This document shows, one piece after another, positions 1 through 8,283 of a stretch of 8,283 nt of DNA. Source of the DNA: an uncultured Wenzhouxiangella sp. (GTDB taxonomy: Bacteria; Pseudomonadota; Gammaproteobacteria; Xanthomonadales; Wenzhouxiangellaceae); NCBI GenBank assembly GCA_937876395.1, contig CALEIM010000167.1:1-8283 (forward strand), in the 5' to 3' direction. The stretch's first letter is position 1. Each line of letters begins with the position of its first letter. The notes beneath the pieces were generated by a model. That model saw nothing but the letters and a program-made list of their open reading frames with translations, made no database searches and was not told the origin of the DNA. The translations under genes and the position numbers were made by a program.

Positions 1-18
1 GTGGAAGGAGTCGAATAA
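1..18 (+). CDS. rplK: probable 3' end of rplK (ribosomal protein L11), partial
   Basis: Read from base 1, the first codons give V-E-G-V-E followed by a TAA stop at 16-18. An L11 C-terminus ending in a short VE-rich tail, placed immediately before rplA, fits the universal rplK-rplA order. The stop shares its last A with the ATG of rplA (TAATG), which suggests translational coupling, and the rplA ribosome binding site lies inside these last codons. Only five codons are visible, so the identification rests mainly on gene order. The alternative is that this is untranslated leader. Confidence 0.5.
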   Translation: MEGVE

Positions 19-710
19 TGGCCAAGTCAAAGCGTATCCGCTCCATCCGTGAGCAGCTTGAGCCCGGCAAGGCCTATGGTGTTGATGAGGCTCTGGAGCT
101 GTTGAAGTCCGTGAGCAAGCTGAAATTCACCGAGTCGGTTGACGTAGCGATCCGTCTTGGCGTGGACGCACGCAAGTCCGATCAGGTCGTGCGCGGCGCA
201 CTGGTTCTGCCCAACGGCACCGGCAAGAGCGTTCGCGTGGCCGTTTTCGCCCAGGGTGAAAACGCCGAGAAAGCGCAGGCCGCCGGCGCCGAGATCGTTG
301 GCATGGACGACCTGGCCGAAACCATCCAGGGCGGCCAGATCGATTTTGATGTCTGTATTGCCACGCCCGACGCCATGCGTGTCGTCGGTAAGCTCGGACA
401 GATTTTGGGTCCGCGCGGACTGATGCCCAACCCCAAGGTCGGCACCGTAACCACCGATGTGGAAACGGCCGTCAAGAATGCCAAGGCCGGTCAGGTTCAG
501 TTTCGGATCGACAAGGCCGGCATCGTACACAGCACGATCGGCAAAGCCGATTTTGCAGTCGATGCCCTGCGCGAAAACTTGCAGGCGCTGGTTGCTGAGC
601 TGGTCCGGGCCAAGCCTCCTGCTGCCAAAGGTCAGTACCTGAAAAAGGTCGCATTATCGACCACGATGGGTCCGGGGCTGGTGATTGATACCGGCAGCCT
701 GGGCGTATAA
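18..710 (+). CDS. rplA: 50S ribosomal protein L1
   Basis: L1 binds 23S rRNA at the L1 stalk, where it takes part in release of deacylated tRNA from the E site. In many bacteria it also represses its own mRNA. The product is 230 aa, the usual bacterial length. Visible family landmarks are GTGKSVRVAVF (residues 67-77), ATPDAMRVVGKLG (115-127), the strongly conserved GPRGLMPNPKVGTV (131-144) and TMGPG near the C-terminus (216-220). Residues of roughly 1-67 plus 160-230 would form the rRNA-binding domain and 68-159 the inserted second domain. The ATG at 18 has a strong GGAAGGAG Shine-Dalgarno at 3-10 with 7-base spacing, and its ATG overlaps the preceding stop. Nothing is truncated or odd. The sequence resembles gammaproteobacterial L1. 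Confidence 0.97.
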   Translation: MAKSKRIRSIREQLEPGKAYGVDEALELLKSVSKLKFTESVDVAIRLGVDARKSDQVVRGALVLPNGTGKSVRVAVFAQGENAEKAQAAGAEIVGMDDLAETIQGGQIDFDVCIATPDAMRVVGKLGQILGPRGLMPNPKVGTVTTDVETAVKNAKAGQVQFRIDKAGIVHSTIGKADFAVDALRENLQALVAELVRAKPPAAKGQYLKKVALSTTMGPGLVIDTGSLGV

Positions 711-800
711 GGCCGCTGGACTGGTTGGATAAAGCCTGAAATCAGGCACAAGGAACTGGAGGAAGAGTTCGGATTGCGGCACCAGCGTTTTTTCGGATTT

Positions 801-822
801 ACGGCATTTTGCCGTGAGTTTT
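801..822 (+). terminator. weak hairpin with short T run after rplA (possible partial terminator)
   Basis: The sequence acggca-ttt-tgccgt at 801-815 forms a perfect 6 bp stem with a three-base loop. It is followed by gag and four T residues at 819-822. A further T6 run lies just upstream at 788-793. The stem is short and the T tract is displaced by three bases, so termination would be partial at best. It stands where the L11-L1 transcript would end and just before the presumed rplJ promoter. Confidence 0.3.
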
Positions 823-850
823 GAGGAAGCCGGAATGCATGACGTATTTC
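821..850 (+). promoter_or_regulatory. weak sigma70-like promoter candidate for rplJ
   Basis: TTGAGG at 821-826 could act as a -35 box and TATTTC at 845-850 as a -10 box, with 18 bases between them. The -35 matches consensus at four of six positions; the -10 matches only the first three and lacks the conserved final T. The main support is position: transcription would begin near 857, just ahead of the first strong leader hairpin at 858-893. An rplJ promoter in this interval is known in E. coli. This is a low-confidence assignment. Confidence 0.22.
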
Positions 851-857
851 TTCTTTC

Positions 858-893
858 CGGGCGTTCGCTTTCCTGTATTTGGGAAAGCGCCCG
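858..893 (+). other. strong leader hairpin (first stem of rplJ leader)
   Basis: Bases 866-873 pair perfectly with 882-889 (cgctttcc with ggaaagcg) around an eight-base loop. Below a four-base bulge at 862-865 the stem continues with 858-861 against 890-893. No T run follows, so it does not look like a terminator. It is the most stable-looking structure between rplA and rplJ and probably forms the base or 5' arm of the leader RNA. Confidence 0.6.
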
Positions 894-1086
894 TCCAAGA
901 CCGCGGGTCGAAGCCGGCGCAAGTCGGCAGCGGTAATGGTTCGCAAGAGCCGCCCGCGCAGATGGTGTCGCCCGATTTCCCGGACTCCGGGAAGAACGGC
1001 CACCAGGGACCCGAGTTGTGAAGCTCGGGATGGTATGGAAAGGCTGGCTCCAGGGCCGGCTGATCCTGACTCGATGGAGGTAGCCA

Positions 1087-1614
1087 ATGGCGCTCACACT
1101 TGAGCAGAAAAAGGCGGTGGTGGCGGAAGTCGCCGAAGTGGCGAAGTCTGCACACTCTGCGGTTGCTGCCGAGTACCGTGGGCTGACCGTCGGAGACATG
1201 ACTGAACTGCGCAGCAAGGCGCGCAGCGAGGGTGTGTATCTGAAGGTTGCCAAGAACACGCTGGTCAAGCGTGCCGTCGAGGGTACGGATTTTGCGTGCA
1301 TGAGCGAGGGCCTGACCGGCCCGCTGCTGTTTGCGTTCTCTCTGGATGATCCTGGCGCGGCCGCGCGTCTCATCAAGGACTATGCCAAGGATAACGACAA
1401 GCTGATTGCCCGTCTGGTGGCGGTTGGCGCCGAGCTTCACGAAGCAAGTGAACTCGAGCGTCTGGCCAGCCTGCCGACGCGCGATCAGGCAATCGCCATG
1501 CTGATGGGTGTCATGAAGGCACCGATCGAGAAGCTGGTCCGCACTCTTGCCGAGCCGCACGCCAAGCTGGTTCGCACGGTCGCGGCAGTTCGCGACAGCA
1601 AGCAAGCTGCCTGA
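1087..1614 (+). CDS. rplJ: 50S ribosomal protein L10
   Basis: L10 anchors the L12 dimers to the ribosomal stalk beside L11, near the GTPase-associated centre. The L10-L12 complex also represses its own operon by binding the mRNA leader. The product is 175 aa, slightly longer than the 165 aa E. coli protein. Family features visible are YRGLTVGDMTELR (30-42), KVAKNTLVKRA (53-63) and GLTGPL (75-80). A long C-terminal helical region from about 134 onward is the part that carries L12 dimers. The ATG at 1087 is preceded by a strong GGAGG at 1076-1080 with 6-base spacing. rplL follows after 49 bases, as in other gammaproteobacteria. Confidence 0.97.
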   Translation: MALTLEQKKAVVAEVAEVAKSAHSAVAAEYRGLTVGDMTELRSKARSEGVYLKVAKNTLVKRAVEGTDFACMSEGLTGPLLFAFSLDDPGAAARLIKDYAKDNDKLIARLVAVGAELHEASELERLASLPTRDQAIAMLMGVMKAPIEKLVRTLAEPHAKLVRTVAAVRDSKQAA

Positions 1615-1663
1615 GGCATTTTTTAAAGATCAAGCAATTCCCTAATTTCTGGAGTAAAAGAAA

Positions 1664-2047
1664 ATGGCCGTTTCAAAAGACGATATTCTCGAAACCATCT
1701 CGAACATGAGCGTCATGGAGGTTGTTGACCTCATTGAAGCCATGGAAGAGAAGTTCGGTGTTTCCGCTGCCGCTCCGGTGGCCGTGGCCGCCGGCGCAGC
1801 GGCCGGTGGCGGTGAAGCTGCCGCAGCCGAAGAACAGACCGAGTTCGATGTGATTTTGGCAAGCTTTGGCGACAAAAAGGTTGGCGTGATCAAGACTGTT
1901 CGCGGCATCACCGGCCTGGGCCTGAAGGAAGCCAAGGACTTGGTTGAAAGCGCTCCTGCGCCGATCAAGGAAGGCGTTGACAAGGCTGAAGCTGAAGAGA
2001 TCAAAAAGCAGCTGGAAGAGGCGGGCGCGACCGTCGAGGTCAAGTAA
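1664..2047 (+). CDS. rplL: 50S ribosomal protein L7/L12
   Basis: L12 is the multicopy stalk protein that recruits and activates translational GTPases (EF-G, EF-Tu, IF2). The 127 aa product has the standard three parts: an N-terminal dimerisation and L10-binding helix pair (about 1-33), a flexible Ala/Gly/Pro/Val-rich hinge (about 34-57), and a globular C-terminal domain from FDVIL at 61. The C-terminal domain carries the conserved factor-binding surface KKVGVIKTVRGITGLGLKEA (71-90). The ATG at 1664 has a GGAG at 1651-1654 with 9-base spacing. It is co-transcribed with rplJ, and the higher L12 dose is normally reached by more efficient translation. Nothing unusual is seen. Confidence 0.98.
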   Translation: MAVSKDDILETISNMSVMEVVDLIEAMEEKFGVSAAAPVAVAAGAAAGGGEAAAAEEQTEFDVILASFGDKKVGVIKTVRGITGLGLKEAKDLVESAPAPIKEGVDKAEAEEIKKQLEEAGATVEVK

Positions 2048-2080
2048 GATCCCGCGCATTCTGCTGTAGCATGAAAGCTG

Positions 2081-2107
2081 GGCTGGGCACCATAACGGTG
2101 CCCGGCC
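2081..2107 (+). other. rplL-rpoB intergenic hairpin (attenuator or RNase processing site candidate)
   Basis: Bases 2081-2091 pair with 2097-2107 in an 11 bp stem with one G-U pair and a five-base ATAAC loop. The core is gggcacc against ggtgccc. The downstream sequence is only mildly T-rich, so it is not a canonical strong terminator. In E. coli the rplL-rpoB gap holds a partial terminator that lowers rpoBC transcription and an RNase III processing site. This hairpin stands in the same place, 34 bases after the rplL stop, and could serve either role. The rest of the 174-base gap shows nothing clear. Confidence 0.5.
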
Positions 2108-2221
2108 TGTTGCCGTTTGTGCTCCGGCGGCGGGTTCTGTCACAGGCGATTACCGGGTGCCTGGACAGTATTGTATGACATCAAGTCCCGGCCGATGCAA
2201 CACCAGGTGGGAAAGACGTTC

Positions 2222-5200
2222 ATGAGCTACTCTTTCACGGAAAAGAAGCGCATTCGCAAGAGTTTCGGCAAGCATCCGCAAGTGCTGGAAGTGCCGTTTC
2301 TGTTGACAACCCAGATTGAGTCCTACAAGCAGTTCCTGCAGAAAGGAGTTTCTGCTGCGAAACTCCAGGAAACGGGGCTGCACGGAGCGCTCAGCTCGGT
2401 TTTCCCAATCACGAGCTACTCGGGCAACGCGGCGCTGGAGTATGTCAGCTATGAGCTCGGTCAACCCGAGTTTGATGTCAGTGAGTGCAAGCTCCGAGGC
2501 ATGAGCTATACCGCACCGCTGCGGGTCGGGGTTCGTCTGGTAATTTACGACAAGGACAGCCCAGCCAAGAACAAGCGGGTCAAGGAGGTCAGGGAGCAGG
2601 ACGTCTACATGGGCGACGTGCCGCTGATGACCGATACCGGCACCTTCATTGTCAATGGCACCGAGCGCGTCATCGTCAACCAGATGCACCGTTCGCCTGG
2701 TGTGTTCTACGATCATGACAAGGGCAAGACTCACTCTTCGGGCAAGCTGCTTCACTCTGCCCGGGTGATTCCCTACCGCGGCTCCTGGCTGGACTTCGAG
2801 TTCGATCCCAAGGACTGTATGTTCACGCGTATCGACCGTCGCCGCAAGCTGCCGGTGACCATTTTGCTGCGCGCCCTGGGCATGAACGAAGAAGACATGC
2901 TCGATTACTTCTTCGAAAAGACCCGGGTGAGTCTGCGCAAGAACGATGCCAAGATTGATCTGGTCGCCCAGCGTCTGCGCGGTGAAAATGCGCCGTTCGA
3001 CATCAACGCGTCTGATGGCAATACCATCGTCGCCAAGGGGCGGCGCATCACGGCCCGCCACGTCAAGCTGATCGAGGAGGCCGGAGTCAAGGCTCTGGAC
3101 GTGCCCGACGACTATCTGATCGGCAGGATTCTGGCCCACGACGTGGTTGATACGGGATCAGGCGAACTGCTGGCGCGGGCCAATGACGAGATCACCGAGG
3201 AGCTGCTTGAGAGCCTGCGCGAGGCGAAAATCAGGAAGTTCAACGTGCTCTACGTCAATGACCTTGACCAGGGGCCGTACATTTCCAACACCCTGCGTAT
3301 TGATCCGACCAGCAACGAGCTCGAAGCGCTGTGGGAGATCTACAAGATGATGCGCCCGGGTGAGCCGCCGACCAAGGAAGCGGCGCAAAACCTGTTCAAG
3401 AACCTGTTCTTCAGTTCGGATCGTTACGATCTGTCGGCCGTCGGCCGAATGAAGTTCAATCGCCGGGTCGGACGCAAGGAAATCGAGGGCTCGGGTGTGC
3501 TCGATCGCGAGGACATTCTCGACGTGTTGCGCGTGCTGATCGATATTCGTAACGGCAACGGCAACGTCGACGACATCGATCATCTGGGCAACCGACGCGT
3601 ACGCTCGGTTGGTGAGATGGCAGAAAATGCCTTCCGGATTGGCCTGGTTCGCGTCGAGCGAGTGGTGCGCGAACGTCTGACGACGGCCGAAAGCGAAGGC
3701 TGGTCGCCACAGGATCTGATCAATGCCAAGCCGGTCGCTGCCGCAGTCAAGGAGTTTTTCGGCTCCTCGCAGCTATCCCAGTTCATGGACCAGAACAACC
3801 CGCTGTCGGAAATCACCCACAAGCGTCGGGTTTCCGCACTCGGCCCCGGTGGTCTGACCCGTGAGCGCGCCGGTTTTGAGGTGCGCGACGTGCACCCAAC
3901 CCACTACGGCCGCCTGTGCCCGATCGAAACGCCGGAAGGCCCGAACATCGGCCTGATCAACTCTCTGGCCTGTTATGCCCGAACCAACTCCTACGGCTTT
4001 CTCGAAACGGCCTATCGCAAGGTCTCCAACGGCAAGGTCGGCTATGAGGTCGAGTATCTTTCGGCGATCGAGGAGGGCGACTTTGTAATTGGTCAGGCCA
4101 ATACCGAGCTGGACAAGGACAACCGCTTCACGGAAGAGCTCGTGCCGTGTCGCTACCAGGGTGAGTTTACGCTCAAGCGCGCCGACGAGATCCAGTACAT
4201 GGACGTCTCGCCGCGCCAGATTGTCTCGGTGGCTGCCTCACTGGTGCCATTCCTTGAGCACGACGACGCCAACCGCGCGCTGATGGGCTCCAATATGCAG
4301 CGCCAGGCGGTTCCGACGCTCAGAGTCGACAAGCCCTTGGTGGGCACCGGCATGGAGCGGGTGGTCGCCACCGACTCGGGAGTGACCACGGTTGCACTGC
4401 GCGGAGGTGTGGTTGATCAGGTCGACGCCGGGCGAATCGTGGTTCGTGCAAACGAAGAGGAAGTCGGCGAGAACGATCCGGGCGTTGATATCTACAACCT
4501 GACCAAGTACGAACGCTCAAACCAGAACACTTGCATGAACCAGCGGCCGCTGGTCAAAGTGGGTGACCGGGTCGAGACCCGGGATGTGCTGGCCGACGGC
4601 CCGTCCACCGATCTGGGTGAACTGGCGCTGGGGCAGAACATGCTGGTCGCGTTCATGCCCTGGAATGGCTACAACTTCGAAGACTCCATTCTGATTTCTG
4701 AGCGGGTTGTCGAGGAGGATCGGTTCACCTCGATCCACATCGAGGAGCTGACCTGTATCGCCCGCGATACCAAGATGGGTTCGGAAGAGATCACCGAAGA
4801 TATTCCCAATGTCGGTGATTCGATCCGCGCCAAACTTGACGAATCAGGCATTGTCCACATTGGTGCCGAAGTCAAATCCGGTGACATCCTGGTTGGCAAG
4901 GTCACACCCAAGGGCGAGGCCCAGCTGACGCCGGAAGAAAAGCTGCTGCGCGCGATTTTTGGCGAGAAAGCGTCTGACGTTAAGGACACCAGCCTGCGCG
5001 TTCCGACCGGCATGGACGGCACAGTCATCGATGTCCAGGTCTTCACTCGCGAAGGCCTTGACAAGGATGCCCGCGCCATCGCCATCGAAAAGGGCGAGGT
5101 TCGTCGAGTTCGCAAGGACCTTGATGATCAGCTGCGCATCATGGAAGACGCGATCTTCGCGCGCCTTGAAGCGACCCTGCTTGGCAAGATTGCCGACAAG

Positions 5201-6304
5201 GGTCCGGGTGGTCTGAAAAAGGGTGCCAAGGTGACCCAGGCCTACCTGGCCGAACTCAAGCGCGACGAGTGGTTCAAGCTGCGCATGCGCAACGACGAAG
5301 CCCAGGACCAGCTCGAACGGGCATCGCGCCAGATCGAAGCTCAGCGCAAGGCCTTCGACAAGCGTTTCGAGGAAAAGCGCGCCAAGATCACCCGCGGAGA
5401 TGAGCTGGCCCCGGCCGTGCTCAAGATGGTCAAGGTCTACCTGGCGGTCAAGCGGCACATGCAGCCGGGCGACAAGATGGCCGGCCGGCACGGCAACAAG
5501 GGTGTGATCTCGACCATCGTGCCGACCGAAGACATGCCCTTCATGGACGACGGGACACCCGTTGATATCGTTCTCAATCCACTGGGCGTGCCCTCGCGCA
5601 TGAACATTGGACAGGTGCTCGAAACCCATCTGGGTCTGGCCGCGCGCGGTCTGGGTCGCAAGATCGAAGCCATGCTCGAGGCGCAGGAAAAAACTGCGAA
5701 GATTCGCAAGTTCCTTGGCGAAATCTACAACTCCGACGAGAGCGATCGGGTTGATATGAGCCAGTTCAGCGATGATGAAGTGCTCGAGATGGCTGCCAAC
5801 CTCCAGGGCGGCGTGCCGATGGCAACACCGGTCTTTGACGGCGCCAACGAGGATGACATCAAGAAGCTGCTCAACATGGGCGACATGCCCGAGAACGGCC
5901 AAATGACGCTCTACGATGGGCGCACCGGCAATGCTTTTGATCGCCCGGTCACCGTCGGCTACATGTACATGCTCAAGCTCAACCACCTGGTCGATGACAA
6001 GATGCACGCCCGATCAACCGGACCATATAGTCTGGTCACCCAGCAGCCGCTCGGCGGAAAGGCCCAGTTTGGCGGGCAGCGCTTCGGCGAGATGGAGGTC
6101 TGGGCGCTGGAGGCTTACGGCGCAGCTTACACCCTGCAGGAAATGCTGACGGTGAAATCTGACGACGTGCAGGGCCGTAACCAGATGTACAAGTCAATCG
6201 TCGATGGCAATTATCAGATGACCGCAGGCATGCCGGAATCCTTCAATGTGCTGGTGAAGGAAATCCGCTCGCTGGGCATCAATATCGAACTCGAAGAATC
6301 CTGA
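2222..6304 (+). CDS. rpoB: DNA-directed RNA polymerase subunit beta
   Basis: The beta subunit forms one pincer of RNA polymerase and part of the catalytic cleft. The product is 1360 aa, close to the 1342 aa of E. coli. The frame stays open upstream to a TTG at 2117, but homology begins at MSYSFTEKKRIRKSFG, so the ATG at 2222 is chosen. A modest AGGTGG lies at 2205-2210. Visible landmarks include the rifampicin-pocket segment GSSQLSQFMDQNNPLSE from residue 514, with D523, H533 and S538 matching E. coli D516, H526 and S531. Others are ALGPGGLTRERAGFEV, ETPEGPNIGLINSL, FEDS at 819-822, and GDKMAGRHGNKG with K1085 and K1093 matching E. coli K1065 and K1073. The C-terminus (GQRFGEMEVWALEAYGA and TLQEMLTVKSDD) packs against beta'. 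The gene is intact, with 19 bases separating it from rpoC. Confidence 0.98.
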   Translation: MSYSFTEKKRIRKSFGKHPQVLEVPFLLTTQIESYKQFLQKGVSAAKLQETGLHGALSSVFPITSYSGNAALEYVSYELGQPEFDVSECKLRGMSYTAPLRVGVRLVIYDKDSPAKNKRVKEVREQDVYMGDVPLMTDTGTFIVNGTERVIVNQMHRSPGVFYDHDKGKTHSSGKLLHSARVIPYRGSWLDFEFDPKDCMFTRIDRRRKLPVTILLRALGMNEEDMLDYFFEKTRVSLRKNDAKIDLVAQRLRGENAPFDINASDGNTIVAKGRRITARHVKLIEEAGVKALDVPDDYLIGRILAHDVVDTGSGELLARANDEITEELLESLREAKIRKFNVLYVNDLDQGPYISNTLRIDPTSNELEALWEIYKMMRPGEPPTKEAAQNLFKNLFFSSDRYDLSAVGRMKFNRRVGRKEIEGSGVLDREDILDVLRVLIDIRNGNGNVDDIDHLGNRRVRSVGEMAENAFRIGLVRVERVVRERLTTAESEGWSPQDLINAKPVAAAVKEFFGSSQLSQFMDQNNPLSEITHKRRVSALGPGGLTRERAGFEVRDVHPTHYGRLCPIETPEGPNIGLINSLACYARTNSYGFLETAYRKVSNGKVGYEVEYLSAIEEGDFVIGQANTELDKDNRFTEELVPCRYQGEFTLKRADEIQYMDVSPRQIVSVAASLVPFLEHDDANRALMGSNMQRQAVPTLRVDKPLVGTGMERVVATDSGVTTVALRGGVVDQVDAGRIVVRANEEEVGENDPGVDIYNLTKYERSNQNTCMNQRPLVKVGDRVETRDVLADGPSTDLGELALGQNMLVAFMPWNGYNFEDSILISERVVEEDRFTSIHIEELTCIARDTKMGSEEITEDIPNVGDSIRAKLDESGIVHIGAEVKSGDILVGKVTPKGEAQLTPEEKLLRAIFGEKASDVKDTSLRVPTGMDGTVIDVQVFTREGLDKDARAIAIEKGEVRRVRKDLDDQLRIMEDAIFARLEATLLGKIADKGPGGLKKGAKVTQAYLAELKRDEWFKLRMRNDEAQDQLERASRQIEAQRKAFDKRFEEKRAKITRGDELAPAVLKMVKVYLAVKRHMQPGDKMAGRHGNKGVISTIVPTEDMPFMDDGTPVDIVLNPLGVPSRMNIGQVLETHLGLAARGLGRKIEAMLEAQEKTAKIRKFLGEIYNSDESDRVDMSQFSDDEVLEMAANLQGGVPMATPVFDGANEDDIKKLLNMGDMPENGQMTLYDGRTGNAFDRPVTVGYMYMLKLNHLVDDKMHARSTGPYSLVTQQPLGGKAQFGGQRFGEMEVWALEAYGAAYTLQEMLTVKSDDVQGRNQMYKSIVDGNYQMTAGMPESFNVLVKEIRSLGINIELEES

Positions 6305-6323
6305 ATCTCGGAGGAGGCAGCAA

Positions 6324-8174
<1,851 letters not shown>

Positions 8175-8283
8175 ATCTCCACGCCGAGCTTCTTGAACTC
8201 GTCGTAGTTGATGGCAAGGTCTTCGAGTTCGGTCGGGCAGACGAAGGTGAAGTCGGCCGGGTAGAACACGAACACGGACCACT

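Larger units (their letters stand above)
711..1086 (+). promoter_or_regulatory. rplA-rplJ intergenic region with structured rplJ (L10) leader
   Basis: This 376-base stretch carries no convincing gene; short open frames in it match nothing I recognise. By eye it contains a series of hairpins: 858-893 (4 bp, four-base bulge, then an uninterrupted 8 bp stem 866-873/882-889), 913-928 (5 bp), 938-951 (4 bp), 977-993 (7 bp, three-base loop), 1010-1029 (8 bp including one G-U, closed by a GTGA tetraloop of GNRA type) and 1043-1060 (6 bp). In E. coli and relatives the long rplJ leader is bound by the L10-L12 complex, which represses translation of rplJ and rplL. Size, position and density of structure fit that role. 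The exact L10 binding site and a kink-turn could not be assigned by eye. Confidence 0.7.

Noticed and set aside
734..747. Inverted repeat gcctga-aa-tcaggc just after rplA as a terminator
   Set aside because: The stem is only 5-6 bp, has an impractically short loop when fully paired, and is not followed by a T run.
821..1021. Small open frame on the + strand in the rplA-rplJ gap, as a possible leader peptide or small protein
   Set aside because: No convincing ribosome binding site precedes it, the product matches nothing I recognise, and the DNA is better explained by RNA hairpins.
799..1605. Open frame on the - strand across rplJ and its leader
   Set aside because: It covers both a conserved ribosomal protein gene and a structured leader in antisense. 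The translated sequence is not family-like.
2150..3139. Open frame (329 codons) on the - strand over the 5' part of rpoB
   Set aside because: Same antisense-shadow pattern; it has no ribosome binding site of note and no recognisable motif.
4844..6007. Long open frame (387 codons) on the - strand inside rpoB
   Set aside because: It is fully antisense to conserved rpoB, matches no family I recognise, and its openness follows from the codon bias of the sense gene.

Overview
This window carries the conserved ribosomal protein and RNA polymerase gene cluster (rplK-rplA-rplJ-rplL-rpoB-rpoC), all on the + strand. It ends in an abrupt join to a piece of an unrelated gene, ahpC, on the - strand. The proteins look gammaproteobacterial. 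RpoC residues 1-584 line up with E. coli without any visible gap: the Zn cysteines fall at 70/72/85/88 and the NADFDGD aspartates at 460/462/464. RpoB (1360 aa) and L1 (230 aa) resemble Xanthomonadales/Chromatiales-type sequences as I remember them. The exact genus cannot be fixed by eye. The DNA is moderately GC-rich.

Layout: 1-18 is probably the last codons of rplK, with its stop overlapping the rplA start (TAATG). rplA follows at 18-710. The 376-base gap at 711-1086 holds a small hairpin with a short T run, a weak promoter candidate, and a succession of hairpins that I read as the untranslated rplJ leader, the usual site of L10/L12 autoregulation. Then come rplJ (1087-1614), rplL (1664-2047), a 174-base gap with one strong hairpin (the position of the rplL-rpoB attenuator/RNase III processing region in E. 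coli), rpoB (2222-6304) and rpoC (from 6324).

rpoC is genuine only up to codon 584 (base 8075), about 40% of the normal ~1400 aa. From about 8060 to 8283 the - strand instead encodes residues matching about 33-106 of peroxiredoxin AhpC, including the peroxidatic FVCPTEL motif. Roughly 16 bases (8060-8075) read sensibly as both genes, so the join sits on a microhomology. RpoC is essential and the AhpC piece lacks both ends, so this is most likely a chimeric join (assembly or amplification artefact) rather than biology. A real inversion cannot be excluded from sequence alone.

How the genes work together: L11 and L1 form and regulate their own transcription unit. L10 and L12 build the ribosomal stalk and are co-transcribed with the beta and beta' subunits of RNA polymerase. 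A leader upstream of rplJ and a hairpin before rpoB set the ratio between stalk proteins and polymerase. I see no undescribed system here. The points worth following are the chimeric junction and the structured rplJ leader.
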